Below, piece after piece: positions 37,574 through 48,672 of a stretch of DNA of 64,000 nucleotides. Below the pieces are notes generated by a model that was not told the origin of the DNA, made no database searches, and was given only the letters and a program-made list of their open reading frames with translations. Location: contig NZ_CALNWY010000001.1 of the NCBI RefSeq assembly GCF_940807255.1, positions 186,001 to 250,000 of the forward strand, given 5' to 3'. Origin of the DNA: Mixta sp. Marseille-Q2659 (GTDB lineage: Bacteria > Pseudomonadota > Gammaproteobacteria > Enterobacterales > Enterobacteriaceae). Position 1 is the stretch's first letter, and every line of letters begins with the position of its first letter. Made by a program: the position numbers and the translations under genes.

Positions 37574-38338
37574 CTAGTCGCTGTCTTCGCGCATATTTAA
37601 TGCCAGCGCGCTGGCAGGATCGAACAGCGACAGGCTTTCGATCTGATCGAGCAGGATCACTTTGCGGAAATCGAGCGCTGACTGCGGCTCGGAGGTCAAC
37701 GTAATGTCATGTCTGGCGTACCAGGCGCTGTAATTATGTTCCACCACCAGATCGAGGGAGTTCTTGTCGCGATAGCCGCTCAGCATCGGAATCAACACCA
37801 GGTTATTGGCATCGGAGCTGTCAAATGAGGAGGACATAATCATCCCGATATAGATGCGGTGCGAGGTAAGGGTAATCCAGGCCAGATCGCCGCTTTCCAT
37901 ACATTGATAAAGCAGATGCTCCACGCCGTTGGCGCGCGTCAGTGAGTTATAGAGTTCACGCCGACCACGACCATCAAGACGCGCACTGCCCGCCCAGTTA
38001 GAACGATAGAGGCAAAACAGCACGGCAAAGGTCAACATAATAACGACCGGCGCCTGAATGCCGAGGAAGCTCCAGTTCATAAATTCAATATGGTAACGAT
38101 GATGCTCGGTACCGAAATATTGCGGCAGCTCGTTCATGACTGCTGAAGCGCCCAATAATGTCAGCCAGACAAGCGCCGTGGCAATCACGCCCTGAATAAC
38201 GAAAATACAGCCGTAAAGCGCGACCAGGAAATAAACGTCCCAGCCAAAAGTGCGTTTGAATTTAAAGCGAGTGGAGAGATCGCGGCTGCTGTACCAGTAG
38301 CCGCACACCATCAGCACCATAAATATCGCGGTTCCCAT
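37574..38338 (-). CDS. Unknown membrane protein, 254 residues
   Basis: The N-terminal half has three hydrophobic helices (about residues 1-15, 35-65 and 93-112). The C-terminal half, from about residue 120, is soluble and beta-rich, with LAWITLTSHRIYIGMI and a repeated hydrophobic pattern. I do not recognise a family. It starts 1 bp after the stop of a 65-residue gene, so the two form a coupled operon. Confidence 0.72.
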   Translation of the reverse strand: MGTAIFMVLMVCGYWYSSRDLSTRFKFKRTFGWDVYFLVALYGCIFVIQGVIATALVWLTLLGASAVMNELPQYFGTEHHRYHIEFMNWSFLGIQAPVVIMLTFAVLFCLYRSNWAGSARLDGRGRRELYNSLTRANGVEHLLYQCMESGDLAWITLTSHRIYIGMIMSSSFDSSDANNLVLIPMLSGYRDKNSLDLVVEHNYSAWYARHDITLTSEPQSALDFRKVILLDQIESLSLFDPASALALNMREDSD

Positions 38339-38339
38339 C

Positions 38340-38537
38340 TTATGCCCTCTTTAGCGCATCGACATGGCGGGCAAAATCGTTCTGCACCTCCCTGCTGTGA
38401 ATATTGACCATCGCGCTGCCATTTTCATCGATAACGATACGATCGCCATCTTCAATGGAATCCTGCACATCATCTTGTGACATTACCTGTAAGAGCTTTT
38501 CCGGGCTGGTGAACAATGAACGAATCAGTTTTAACAT
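38340..38537 (-). CDS. Unknown small soluble protein, 65 residues
   Basis: Acidic, hydrophilic protein with LIRSLFTSPEKLLQVM at the N terminus and DRIVIDENGSAMVNIHS in the middle. The ATG at 38537 has an excellent AAGGAGGAAAGTG lead. It comes directly before the 254-residue membrane protein gene (1-bp gap) and is likely its partner. No family recognised. Confidence 0.72.
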   Translation of the reverse strand: MLKLIRSLFTSPEKLLQVMSQDDVQDSIEDGDRIVIDENGSAMVNIHSREVQNDFARHVDALKRA

Positions 38538-38795
38538 CACTTTCCTCCTTTGCCAGTAAGTGTAGGAAGGGATGGCGGCTTTGGGGGAAGATCTGTCTGA
38601 ATCAGAGAACGAAACGGTAAAAAAGACGGGGTCGCGTGGCGAGGGTAGCATTGGGTGTATAACTGCGCCCTTTGGTCAGGGAGCGGAGTTCGGCGCAGGC
38701 CTTAAAGGTTACAGGAGTGGTAACAGAGGCGCTGATTCTGGTTACAGAGCCCGGTGCTGGAAGTAGACGGCGGCTTCTACATCGTTTCGGATGCT

Positions 38796-38978
38796 CTATT
38801 TTGTTGGTCCCTGGTATCCGGCTTCTTTTTGGTGACGGATTGTAATGATCACTACTCGATCTGTTTCCCGATCGTGTCGATAGAGCATCACATAACCACT
38901 ATCACCAAACCGATGACCCGTTCCTGATATTCCAGCGGGAGATACGGGACTGGACGGCCTCTTCGTATTTACTACCAC
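38796..38978 (-). pseudogene. Remnant of a ParE/RelE-type toxin gene
   Basis: The frame ends with GYVMLYRHDRETDRVVIITI then RHQKEAGY, the conserved C terminus of ParE-like plasmid stabilisation toxins. The N-terminal two thirds are missing: the upstream side ends in the kdp promoter region and only a GTG is available. No antitoxin gene is adjacent. Confidence 0.75.
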
Positions 38979-39022
38979 GCTGGTAAACGACCAACTGCTA
39001 TTGTTACCGCCGCTTTCCTCGC

Positions 39023-39050
39023 CATTTTTATACTTTTTTTACACCGCGCC
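39023..39050 (+). promoter_or_regulatory. KdpE-type operator of the kdp operon
   Basis: ATTTTTATACTTTTTTTACA followed by CCGCGCC is nearly the same as the KdpE box I recall at about -70 of E. coli kdpF. It lies 75-100 bp before the kdpF start. The -10 is probably in TATACGCCGATATCT (39073-39087). Confidence 0.75.
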
Positions 39051-39124
39051 CCGCGAATTTAACGCCAATTTTATACGCCGATATCTACCCTTGCGGCTAA
39101 CTGAAATGCGCCGTGGAGGTGGCT

Positions 39125-39214
39125 GTGAGTATGGGAATTGTGGCCGGTATCGTGCTGCTGTTTTTACTGTTGGGCTATTTGTTTTACGCCCTGATCAATG
39201 CGGAGGCTTTCTGA
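39125..39214 (+). CDS. kdpF: KdpF, small stabilising subunit of the K+ pump
   Basis: 29 residues, a single membrane helix, ending [14 protein letters not shown] like E. coli KdpF and of equal length. The GTG start follows GGAGGTGGCT. The stop overlaps the kdpA start by one base (TGATG). Confidence 0.93.
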   Translation: MSMGIVAGIVLLFLLLGYLFYALINAEAF

Positions 39215-40893
39215 TGATCGCCTCCGCATTTTTACTGGTCGCCAGCTATCTGGTGGTGTTACTGCTGCTGGCGCATCCGCTTGGCAAAGCGCTGGCAGGC
39301 ATGGTGCGCGACAGGCCGTTGTTGCCCGCGCTGGAGGATATTCTGTGGCGCGTCGGCGGCGTGGATAAAAAAAGCATGGGCTGGCTGCACTATCTGCTGG
39401 CGATATTGCTGTTTAACGCGCTGGGTTTGCTGTTGCTAATGGTGATTCTGATGACGCAGCAGGCGCTGCCGCTCAATCCGCAGCAGCTGCCTAACCTGAG
39501 CTGGCATCTGGCGCTGAACACCGCCGTCAGCTTTGTTACCAACACCAACTGGCAATCCTACGCCGGCGAAACCACCCTGAGCAATCTCAGCCAGATGGTG
39601 TGCCTGACGGTACAGAACTTCCTGTCGGCGGCAACCGGCATCGCCGTAGCGTTCGCCTTAATACGCGGTTTCGCCAGTAAATCGCTGGCGACGCTCGGCA
39701 ATGCCTGGCGCGATCTGGCGCGCATCACACTGTTTGTGCTGCTACCGCTGAGCCTGATTATCGCGCTGCTGCTGGTGAGCCAGGGTGTGGTGCAGACGCT
39801 GAGCGCCAGCGTCGATCTGCAAACGCTGGAAGGCGCAAAGCAGACGCTGGCGCTGGGCCCGGTCGCCTCGCAGGAAGCGATTAAAATGCTCGGCACCAAC
39901 GGCGGCGGCTTCTTTAACGTTAACTCCGCGCATCCGTTTGAAAACCCCACCGCCATCAGCAACTTCATCGAAATGCTGGCGATTTTCCTGATCCCCGCCG
40001 CGCTCTGCTTCACCTTTGGCGAAGTGGTCAGCGATCGGCGTCAGGGACACGCGCTGCTCTGGAGCATGACCATCATGTTTGTTGCCGCGGTTGCGGTGGT
40101 GATGTGGGCTGAACTGCGCGGCAACCCGCACTTTCTTACGCTCGGCGCCGACAGCGCCATCAATATGGAAGGCAAAGAGACGCGCTTCGGCATTCTGAAT
40201 TCCAGCCTGTTCGCGGTGATAACCACGGCGGCCTCCTGCGGCGCGGTAAACGCCATGCACGACTCCTTTACTGCGTTGGGCGGCATGATCCCGATGTGGC
40301 TGATGCAGCTGGGCGAAGTGGTGTTCGGCGGCGTCGGCGCAGGGCTGTATGGGATGCTGCTGTTTGTGGTGCTGGCGGTGTTTATTGCCGGGCTGATGAT
40401 TGGCCGCACGCCCGAATACCTCGGCAAAAAAATCGACGTGCGCGAAATGAAGCTGACCGCGCTGGCGATTCTGGTGACGCCGATGCTGGTGCTGCTCGGC
40501 AGCGCGCTGGCGATGATGACCGACGCCGGACGCGCAGGCATGGCGAATCCGGGCACGCACGGCTTCAGCGAAGTGCTGTACGCCGTCTCCTCGGCAGCCA
40601 ACAACAATGGCAGCGCCTTCGCCGGACTGAGCGCCAATACGCCGTTCTGGAACCTGCTGCTGGCGTTTTGCATGTTGGTCGGGCGCTTCGGCATCATCAT
40701 TCCGGTGATGGCGATTGCCGGTTCGCTGGCGGCCAAGCGCATCCAGCCGGTCAGCAGCGGCACCTTGCCGACGCACGGCCCGCTGTTTGTCTGCCTGCTG
40801 ATCGGCACCGTGTTGCTGGTCGGTGCGCTGACCTTTATTCCTGCGCTGGCACTGGGGCCGGTGGCAGAACATTTACAACTGATTTCGCGTTAA
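39214..40893 (+). CDS. kdpA: KdpA, potassium-translocating subunit
   Basis: K+-selective channel-like subunit of the high-affinity KdpFABC pump, 559 residues with ten or more helices. The four selectivity loops are visible: [12 protein letters not shown] near residue 108, [20 protein letters not shown] near 228, [11 protein letters not shown] near 343 and [11 protein letters not shown] near 464. The ATG overlaps the kdpF stop. Confidence 0.97.
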   Translation: MIASAFLLVASYLVVLLLLAHPLGKALAGMVRDRPLLPALEDILWRVGGVDKKSMGWLHYLLAILLFNALGLLLLMVILMTQQALPLNPQQLPNLSWHLALNTAVSFVTNTNWQSYAGETTLSNLSQMVCLTVQNFLSAATGIAVAFALIRGFASKSLATLGNAWRDLARITLFVLLPLSLIIALLLVSQGVVQTLSASVDLQTLEGAKQTLALGPVASQEAIKMLGTNGGGFFNVNSAHPFENPTAISNFIEMLAIFLIPAALCFTFGEVVSDRRQGHALLWSMTIMFVAAVAVVMWAELRGNPHFLTLGADSAINMEGKETRFGILNSSLFAVITTAASCGAVNAMHDSFTALGGMIPMWLMQLGEVVFGGVGAGLYGMLLFVVLAVFIAGLMIGRTPEYLGKKIDVREMKLTALAILVTPMLVLLGSALAMMTDAGRAGMANPGTHGFSEVLYAVSSAANNNGSAFAGLSANTPFWNLLLAFCMLVGRFGIIIPVMAIAGSLAAKRIQPVSSGTLPTHGPLFVCLLIGTVLLVGALTFIPALALGPVAEHLQLISR

Positions 40894-40908
40894 CGGGCGG
40901 AGAAGCTG

Positions 40909-42957
40909 ATGAGTCGTCAACAACAGGCGCTGTTTGATGCAGCGCTGATGCGCGCCGCAATCGTCGATGCGGTCAAAAAACTGCATCCGCGCGTGCAGTT
41001 TCGTAATCCGGTGATGTTTTTGGTGTATCTCGGCAGCGTGCTGACCACGCTGCTGGCGGCGGCGATGGTCGCCGGACAGGCAGAGGGCGACGCAGGCTTT
41101 ACCGGCGCGATCGCGCTGTGGCTCTGGTTTACCGTGCTGTTTGCCAACTTTGCCGAGGCGCTGGCGGAAGGGCGCAGCAAGGCGCAGGCCAACAGTCTGA
41201 AAGGGGTGAAAAAAACCAGCTTCGCGAAAAAGCTCCCGGCGGCGCGTCACGATGCGGCCTGGCAACAGGTGGCGGCGGAAACGCTACGCAAGGGAGACTG
41301 GGTGCTGGTGGAAGCGGGCGATATTATCCCGTGCGACGGCGAGGTGGTGGAAGGCGGTGCGTCGGTGGATGAAAGCGCGATAACCGGCGAATCGGCGCCG
41401 GTTATCCGTGAATCGGGCGGCGACTTCGCCTCCGTCACCGGCGGCACGCGCATCCTCTCCGACTGGCTGGTGATCCAGTGCAGCGTCAATCCGGGCGAAA
41501 CCTTTCTCGATCGAATGATCGCGATGGTGGAAGGGGCGAAGCGCCGTAAAACGCCGAATGAAATCGCGCTGAGCATTCTGCTGATCTCGCTGACCATCGT
41601 CTTTCTGCTGGCGACCGCCACGCTGTGGCCATTCTCCGCCTGGGGCGGCCATGCGGTCAGCGTCACGGTGCTGGTGGCGCTGCTGGTCTGCCTGATCCCG
41701 ACCACCATCGGCGGGCTGCTCTCCGCCATTGGCGTAGCGGGCATGAGCCGGATGCTGGGCGCAAACGTGATCGCCACCAGCGGACGCGCTGTCGAGGCGG
41801 CGGGTGATGTGGACGTGCTGCTGTTGGATAAAACCGGCACCATTACGCTCGGCAACCGCCAGGCGACCCGCTTTATGCCCGCGCCGGGCGTCAGCGAACA
41901 GCAGCTGGCAGATGCGGCGCAGCTCGCGTCGCTGGCGGACGAAACGCCGGAAGGGCGTAGCATCGTGGTGCTGGCGAAGCAGAAATTCAATTTGCGCGAG
42001 CGCGACCTGCAAAGCATGGATGCCACCTTTATTCCCTTCTCGGCGCAAACGCGCATGAGCGGCGTCAATGTGCAGGATCGCAGCATTCGCAAAGGGGCGG
42101 TGGACGCGGTGCGCAAGCATATCGCCGCCAATCACGGCGTGTTCCCGCCGCAGGTGGAGGCACTGGTGGAAGAGGTGGCGCGCAGCGGCGGCACGCCGCT
42201 GGTGGTCGCGGAAAACGAACGGGTGATGGGCGTGGTGGCGCTGAAGGATATTGTGAAGGGCGGCATCCGCGAACGCTTCGCCGAACTGCGCAAAATGGGC
42301 ATCAAGACCGTGATGATCACCGGCGACAACCCGTTAACTGCGGCGGCGATTGCGGCAGAGGCGGGCGTGGACGATTTTCTTTCTGAGGCGACGCCGGAAG
42401 CGAAGCTGGCGCTGATCCGCCAGTATCAGGCGGAAGGCCGACTGGTGGCGATGACCGGCGACGGCACCAACGACGCGCCCGCGCTGGCGCAGGCGGACGT
42501 CGCGGTAGCGATGAACTCCGGTACCCAGGCGGCGAAAGAGGCGGGCAACATGGTCGATCTCGACTCTAACCCGACCAAGCTGCTGGAAGTGGTGCATATC
42601 GGCAAACAGATGCTGATGACGCGCGGCTCGCTGACCACTTTCAGTATCGCTAACGACGTGGCGAAATATTTCGCCATCATTCCGGCAGCTTTTGCCGCTA
42701 CCTACCCGCAGCTCAACATGCTCAACGTGATGCAGCTCCATTCGCCCAACTCCGCCATTCTGTCGGCGGTGATTTTTAACGCGCTGGTGATTGTGTTTCT
42801 GATCCCGCTGGCGTTGAAAGGCGTCAGCTATCGCCCGCTGGCGGCGGCGGCGCTGCTGCGTCGTAACCTGTGGCTCTACGGCGTGGGCGGCCTGCTGGTG
42901 CCTTTCGTCGGCATTAAGCTGATTGATATTGCGCTCACCCTGTTGGGCTGGGCCTGA
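40909..42957 (+). CDS. kdpB: KdpB, P-type ATPase subunit
   Basis: ATP-hydrolysing subunit, 682 residues. Present are the actuator motif ITGES (about residue 159), phosphorylation motif DKTGTIT (about 307), MITGDN (about 470) and hinge [10 protein letters not shown] (about 516). GGAG lies 6 bases before the ATG; the gene follows kdpA by 15 bp. Confidence 0.97.
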   Translation: MSRQQQALFDAALMRAAIVDAVKKLHPRVQFRNPVMFLVYLGSVLTTLLAAAMVAGQAEGDAGFTGAIALWLWFTVLFANFAEALAEGRSKAQANSLKGVKKTSFAKKLPAARHDAAWQQVAAETLRKGDWVLVEAGDIIPCDGEVVEGGASVDESAITGESAPVIRESGGDFASVTGGTRILSDWLVIQCSVNPGETFLDRMIAMVEGAKRRKTPNEIALSILLISLTIVFLLATATLWPFSAWGGHAVSVTVLVALLVCLIPTTIGGLLSAIGVAGMSRMLGANVIATSGRAVEAAGDVDVLLLDKTGTITLGNRQATRFMPAPGVSEQQLADAAQLASLADETPEGRSIVVLAKQKFNLRERDLQSMDATFIPFSAQTRMSGVNVQDRSIRKGAVDAVRKHIAANHGVFPPQVEALVEEVARSGGTPLVVAENERVMGVVALKDIVKGGIRERFAELRKMGIKTVMITGDNPLTAAAIAAEAGVDDFLSEATPEAKLALIRQYQAEGRLVAMTGDGTNDAPALAQADVAVAMNSGTQAAKEAGNMVDLDSNPTKLLEVVHIGKQMLMTRGSLTTFSIANDVAKYFAIIPAAFAATYPQLNMLNVMQLHSPNSAILSAVIFNALVIVFLIPLALKGVSYRPLAAAALLRRNLWLYGVGGLLVPFVGIKLIDIALTLLGWA

Positions 42958-42967
42958 GGAGAATGCT

Positions 42968-43546
42968 ATGACGCTTTTACGTCCTGCTCTGACACTGTTT
43001 ATTCTGCTGGCGCTGCTGACCGGCGGCGTTTATCCGCTGGTCACAACGCAGCTGGCTCAGCGAATTTTTCCGGCGCAGGCCAACGGTTCACTACTGCCGG
43101 AGGAGAGCAGCGTGCGCGGTTCGGCGCTGATCGGCCAGGTCTTTACGCGGATGGATTATTTCTGGGGCCGCCCGTCGGCAACGGCGGAAACGCCTTATAA
43201 CGCGGCGGCCTCGTCGGGCAGCAACCTGGCCGCCAGCAATCCGGCGCTGGACAAGGCGGTGAGCGAACGGGTCGCGATGCTGCGCGCCGCGAACCCGCAG
43301 GCCAGCAGCGCGGTGCCGGTCGATCTGGTTACCGCCTCCGCCAGCGGGCTGGACCCGCAAATTTCGCCCGCCGCCGCCGAATGGCAGGCGGCACGCGTGG
43401 CGCAGGCGCGCCAGCTGCCGCTCGACACCGTGCAGCGGCTGATTGCCGAAAATACCGATCGTCCGCTGCTGAAATTTCTTGGCGAGCCGGGGGTGAATGT
43501 GGTGAAACTAAATATGGCCCTGGATGCGCTGACTACCGCGCGCTGA
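42968..43546 (+). CDS. kdpC: KdpC, accessory subunit
   Basis: 192 residues: one N-terminal helix ([18 protein letters not shown]) and a periplasmic domain with the family segments [20 protein letters not shown] and [14 protein letters not shown]. It stabilises the pump complex. AGGAG precedes the ATG. Confidence 0.96.
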   Translation: MTLLRPALTLFILLALLTGGVYPLVTTQLAQRIFPAQANGSLLPEESSVRGSALIGQVFTRMDYFWGRPSATAETPYNAAASSGSNLAASNPALDKAVSERVAMLRAANPQASSAVPVDLVTASASGLDPQISPAAAEWQAARVAQARQLPLDTVQRLIAENTDRPLLKFLGEPGVNVVKLNMALDALTTAR

Positions 43547-43571
43547 TCGCACCTCTACCTGTTGGAAAGTC

Positions 43572-46249
43572 ATGAACGACGAGAGAGTCCGCCCCGATCC
43601 TGACGCCCTGCTGCTGCAGGAGACGCATCGCGGCAAGCTAAAAATCTACTTTGGCGCCTGCGCGGGCGTGGGCAAAACCTTTGCCATGCTGCAGGAGGCG
43701 CGGCGGCTGCGCGCTCAGGGGCTGGATGTGCTGGTGGGCATTGTCGAAACGCACGGGCGCGAGGAGACGGCGCGGCTGCTGGAGGGATTAGCGATCCTGC
43801 CGCGTCGGGCCACTGGCCGCTCGCGCTATGAGGAGTTCGATCTCGATGCGGCGCTGGCGCGGCGTCCGGCAGTGATCCTGATGGACGAGCTGGCGCACAG
43901 CAACGTGCCCGGCTCGCGTCATCCCAAACGCTGGCAGGATATTGATGAGCTGCTGGAAGCGGGCATTGATGTGATGACCACCGTGAACGTTCAGCATCTG
44001 GAAAGCCTGAACGACGTGGTGGGCGGCATTACCGGCATTCAGGTGCGCGAGACGGTACCCGATCCCTTTTTCGATAAGGCCGATGAAGTGGTGCTGGTGG
44101 ATTTGCCGCCGGACGATCTGCGTCAGCGCCTGAAAGAGGGCAAAGTTTACGTTGGCGATCGCGCGGAGCGGGCGATTGAGAACTTTTTTCGCAAAGGCAA
44201 TCTGTTCGCGCTGCGCGAGCTGGCGCTGCGGCGCACCGCCGATCGGGTGGACGATCAGATGCGCGCCTGGCGCGATGTGCAGGGACGGGAAAAGGTCTGG
44301 CATACGCGCGATGCCATTCTGCTCTGCATCGGCGACCATACCGGCAGCGAAAAGCTGGTGCGTACCGCCGCGCGGCTGGCCTCACGGCTCGGCAGCGTCT
44401 GGCATGCGGTTTATGTGGAGACGCCGCGGCTTTATCGTCTTTCCGAAGCGCGGCGGCGCGGCATTCTCGCCACGCTGCGGCTGGCGCAGGAGCTGGGCGC
44501 GGAAACGGCGGCCCTGACAGAGGGCGACGAAGCACAGGCAGTGCTGCGTTACGCACGCGAGCATAATCTCGGCAAAATTGTGATCGGTCGGCGTCCGACG
44601 CGGCGCTGGCGGCGCGACAGCTTTGCCGATCGCCTCGGCAAGCTGGGGCCGGATCTTGATTTAGTGGTGGTGGCGCTGGATGAGACGCCGCGCGAGGCGC
44701 CCGGCCAGCTTAATGACACGCGCAGCGTTGGCGAAAAGTGGGCGACACAGCTGCGCGGCATGGCGGCGGCGCTGGTGCTGTGCGGCCTGATTACCGCCAT
44801 CGGCCAGTTCTGGCTGACCGGCTTCGATACCGCCAACGGCGTAATGATTTACCTGCTGGGCGTGGTGATTATCGCGCTGCGCTATGGCCGCTGGCCGTCG
44901 GTGGCGGCGACGGTGATGAACATTCTCGCCTTCGACCTGTTCTTTGTCGCGCCGACCGGCACCATGGCGGTCTCCGATTTACAGTATCTGGTGACCTTTG
45001 CGGTGATGCTGGCGGTGGGCGTGATCGTCGGCAACCTGACGGCGGGCGTGCGCTACCAGGCGCGGGTGGCGCGCCACCGCGAACAGCGGGCGCGCTATCT
45101 GTATGAAATGGCGCGATCGCTAAGCAGCGCGCTGCGCTATGAGGATATTGCCGCCGCCGGACAGCGCAGCCTGCACGCCACGCTGCAGGCGCGTAGCGCG
45201 TTACTGTTGCCGAACCAAAACGGCGAGCTGGCGGTGGTCGGCAGCAGCAGCCTGACGCTGCCGCCCGACGACGCTATCGCCCGCTGGAGCTTCAGCAAAG
45301 GGCAGCCCGCCGGGGCCGGAACCGATACGCTGCCCGCCATGCCCTGGCAGATGCTGGTATTGAAAACCCATGACAAAAACTGGGGCTTGCTGGTGATTGA
45401 GCCGGATAATCTGCGTCAGTTAATGATCCCGGAACAGCAGCGGCTGCTGGAAACCTACAGCGTCCTGTTGGCGAACGCGCTGGAACGTGTCGCGCTGGCG
45501 CGCAGCGAGGCGGCCTCGCGGCTGGCGGCGGAGCGTGAACAGTTGCGTAACGCGCTGCTGTCGGCGCTGTCGCACGATCTACGCACGCCGCTGACGGTGC
45601 TGTTCGGCCAGGCGGAAATGCTGATGCTCGATCTCGCCGGAGAGAACTCGAAATTCGCGCCACAGGCCAGTCAGATCCGCGAGCAAACCCTCAGCACCAT
45701 TCGGCTGGTGAGCAATATGCTCGATATGGCGCGCATCCAGTCGGGCGGCCTGAACCTGCAACAGGAGTGGCTGGCGCTGGAGGAAATTGTCGGCAGCGCG
45801 TTAACGCAGCTGGCGACGCTATTGCCGCACGATAATGTTCAGCTGGCGCTGCCGGATCGGCTGATCTGGCTGCACGGCGACAGCACGCTGCTGGAGCGGG
45901 TGTTTATCAATCTGCTGGAAAACAGTGTGAAATATGCTGGCGCGCAGACGCCGCGCGGCATTCGTGCTGAGGAACAACACGGTCGACTGGAGATTGAGGT
46001 TTGGGACAGCGGGCCGGGCATTCCCGCCGGCGAGGAGGAGAAGATCTTCGACAAGTTTTTCCGGGGCGATAAAGAGTCCGCGGTACCCGGCGTCGGGCTG
46101 GGCTGGCGATCTGCAAAGCGATTATTGAAATGCACCACGGTGAAATCAGCGCGCACCCACGGTCAGCGGGCGGCGTCAGCTTCCTGATTTCACTGCCGCA
46201 AACGGCACCGCCCGCGCTGCCTGATAGTGTCAACGAAGCGTTGAAATAA
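43572..46249 (+). pseudogene. kdpD: KdpD sensor kinase, frameshifted near the C terminus
   Basis: K+/turgor sensor kinase. The N-terminal domain (GACAGVGKTFAML, Walker A), the USP-like domain, four helices (about 390-500), the H box LSHDLRTPL (about residue 660), N box NLLENSVKYA and G1 DSGPGIP are intact. In the G2 box the frame breaks: GVGLG is followed by WRSAKRLLK, and translation ends at 46187 (871 aa). Adding one G in the run at 46100-46102 restores GLGLAICKAIIEMHHGEI and a normal end at 46249 (892 aa; E. coli 894). So this is a one-base deletion, or a sequencing error in a G run. kdpE does not follow. Confidence 0.88.
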
Positions 46250-46305
46250 CTTCACAAACCTTCGGTTATACTTAGCCTCTTTGTTAATTAAATCGACTGG
46301 ATGTT

Positions 46306-46806
46306 ATGGAACGCTTTACTGAAAATTTGATGTACGCTTCGCGCTGGCTGCTGGCGCCGGTCTATATCGGCCTGTCGCTGGGATTGCTGGCGCTGACCAT
46401 TAAGTTTTTCCAGGAAATCATTCATCTGCTGCCCAATATTCTGGAGATTGCAGAGAACGACCTGATCCTGATGCTGCTGTCGCTGGTGGATATGACGCTG
46501 GTTGGCGGCCTGCTGGTGATGGTGATGCTCTCCGGCTACGAGAACTTCGTTTCTAAACTGGATATTGACGATCATAAAGAGAAGCTGAGCTGGTTAGGCA
46601 AAATGGACTCCGGCTCGCTGAAAAACAAAGTGGCGGCCTCGATTGTAGCGATTTCATCGATTCACCTGCTGCGGGTGTTTATGGAAGCGCGCCATGTCGC
46701 TAACGATAAGCTGATGTGGTACGTGATTATCCATCTGACCTTCGTGTTCTCGGCCTTTGTGATGGGCTGGCTCGACGCGCTGTCGCGGCAGGAGAAAAAA
46801 CAGTAA
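46306..46806 (+). CDS. yqhA: YqhA family membrane protein (UPF0114)
   Basis: 166 residues with four hydrophobic helices; [20 protein letters not shown] and LVIDD-like [27 protein letters not shown] blocks identify the family (only parts quoted). Function is unknown. It lies where kdpE would be expected, 56 bp after the restored kdpD end. Confidence 0.92.
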   Translation: MERFTENLMYASRWLLAPVYIGLSLGLLALTIKFFQEIIHLLPNILEIAENDLILMLLSLVDMTLVGGLLVMVMLSGYENFVSKLDIDDHKEKLSWLGKMDSGSLKNKVAASIVAISSIHLLRVFMEARHVANDKLMWYVIIHLTFVFSAFVMGWLDALSRQEKKQ

Positions 46807-46912
46807 CTGTCTGGCGGCCCGTCGCTGAACGAAAAACCCCCGCGTTTAATATTGTGACTGCGGGTTACTGAACGTTATAAGGTCAGCGGAGTGAAACAGA
46901 GACACGACGGTG

Positions 46913-46942
46913 AAAAGCCATGCTCACCGGCATGGCTTTTTT
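46913..46942 (+). terminator. Rho-independent terminator
   Basis: Perfect stem AAAAGCCATGC / GCATGGCTTTT with a 6-base loop and a T6 tail. It lies 107 bp past yqhA; a weaker GC hairpin (about 46835-46866) comes before it, so the 3' end may be processed or a small RNA may lie between. Confidence 0.85.
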
Positions 46943-47093
46943 ATTGCCTGACAGACAGTTGTCGCTTTGCGCTCCCCTTCGCTAAACCGCTTTCCGTGCG
47001 CGCCCGCGTTTCGGTCAATACGGTTTTCCCCGCCGCCGTCATGGATATATGCCAGGCTTAATCCATTCAGATTGCAACTATCACGGGAGAAAT

Positions 47094-48500
47094 ATGGATT
47101 TCCTTGCCTGGACCGCCATCTGCGGCGGGTTATTACTGATTATGTCGTTAGCCTCGGGCTGGATACATCGCGGCCCGGTGACGACCTTTGGCCTGTTTTT
47201 GTTGATTGGCATTCTTTTTGGCCCCTGGGCACTCAATTTTATCTCTCTCGATCTGCTAAGCCATCCCGAACTGACCGCGCATATTACAGAAATTACCATG
47301 GCGGCCTCGCTGTTTATTACCGGCCTGAAGCTGCGTCTGCCGCTAAAATTCGCCAGCTGGCGCGATGGCCTGCTGTTAGCGTTTCCGGCAATGCTGCTGA
47401 CGGTGCTGGGTATGATGGTGGTGGTTCATCTGATTACCGGTTTTTCCTGGCCGCTGTCGCTGGCCTTCGCCGCCATCGTTGCGCCGACCGATCCGGTGCT
47501 GGCGAGTCTGATCTCCGTCAGCCATGCGGGCGATGATGATGCGCTGCGCGTGGCGCTCTCCAGCGAGGCGGGCATGAACGACGGCTCGGCGCTGCCGTTG
47601 CTGATGCTGGCGTTGCTGCTGTTTCACAACACCGAACCACTCTCCGCCGATCTGTTCGGTCACTGGCTGGCGAAAGATGTGCTGTGGGCCATCGGTATGG
47701 GCACGCTGATTGGTTATAGCTTTGGCCGTCTGATCGGCATTATAGCGACCAAGCTGCGTAGCGTGAACAACGATAATGCCCCGAACGATTTTCTGGCGCT
47801 GGCGCTGATCGCCATCGCCTATGCTTCCGCGCAGGCCGTCGAGGCGTCGGGCTTTCTGGCAACCTTCGCGGCGGGCATCGGGCTACGCCGCGCCGAAATT
47901 TATGTGGTGCGCACCTATCCGCCGGAGCAGCAATCAGAAGACGAACGCCTGGCACCCGCAGAGGCGCTGGTAAACCCTAACCAGCGTCATAAGCAGGAAA
48001 ATTACGGCCCGGCGCACACGGTCGGGCTGGTGGTCGGCGATGCGCTGTCGTTTGGCGATACGGTCGAGCGCCTGCTGGCGGCGCTGATGGTGGTGGTGTT
48101 GGGCGTCACGCTGGCGCTGCACTGGAACAGCACCGGCCTGCTGCTGGCCGCCATTCTGTTTCTGGTGATCCGCCCGCTGGCGGTGTGGATTGCAACCATT
48201 AAAACCGGCATTCCTTTCTGGCGGCGTATGCTTATCGGCTGGTTGGGCATTCGCGGCATCGGCAGTCTTAACTATGCCGCCTACGCCTTGATGCATGGCA
48301 TGTCCGGGGCGCAGGCCAATGCGATGGCGAATATGGCGTTAACACTGGTGATGGCGAGCGTAATCGTCCACGGCATCACGGTCACGCCGCTGCTTAAACG
48401 TCGTCAGGCGTGGCAACAGGCGCGGCAAGAGGAGGAAGAGAAAAAGCGGCGAGAGGAACAGGAAGCACAGCGGCGCCAGCAATCAGCGAAGGCAAAATAG
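47094..48500 (+). CDS. CPA1-type Na+/H+ antiporter
   Basis: 468 residues with about twelve helices. Motifs are TDPVLASLISVSHAG near residue 138 with the ion-binding Asp, and SSEAGMNDGSALPLLML near 165 with the Asn-Asp pair. The C-terminal tail is highly charged (repeated Glu, Lys, Arg from about 445). GGGAGA lies before the ATG at 47094. Ion choice (Na+ or K+) cannot be read. Confidence 0.88.
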   Translation: MDFLAWTAICGGLLLIMSLASGWIHRGPVTTFGLFLLIGILFGPWALNFISLDLLSHPELTAHITEITMAASLFITGLKLRLPLKFASWRDGLLLAFPAMLLTVLGMMVVVHLITGFSWPLSLAFAAIVAPTDPVLASLISVSHAGDDDALRVALSSEAGMNDGSALPLLMLALLLFHNTEPLSADLFGHWLAKDVLWAIGMGTLIGYSFGRLIGIIATKLRSVNNDNAPNDFLALALIAIAYASAQAVEASGFLATFAAGIGLRRAEIYVVRTYPPEQQSEDERLAPAEALVNPNQRHKQENYGPAHTVGLVVGDALSFGDTVERLLAALMVVVLGVTLALHWNSTGLLLAAILFLVIRPLAVWIATIKTGIPFWRRMLIGWLGIRGIGSLNYAAYALMHGMSGAQANAMANMALTLVMASVIVHGITVTPLLKRRQAWQQARQEEEEKKRREEQEAQRRQQSAKAK

Positions 48501-48672
48501 CTTGACGGAAATCACATTTTTCGCGCTAAGATAGGCGTCACGGCGCTGTTCAGCGTCGGTCTTGCAAGGCAGCTTCCAGCATTGTTATCGATCCGCGTTA
48601 TTCAGCGCGGATTGCGCTGCCCGTTGTCCTGTTACTCGCGGGTTTTAACGTTAAAGTTTGACGGAATTGAGC

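Noticed and set aside
38572..38766. 64-codon plus-strand ORF
   Set aside because: Low-complexity Gly/Ser/Glu reading without ribosome site or homologue; probably chance.
46967..47536. 189-codon plus-strand ORF before and inside the antiporter gene
   Set aside because: Out of frame with the clear antiporter gene and no family features.
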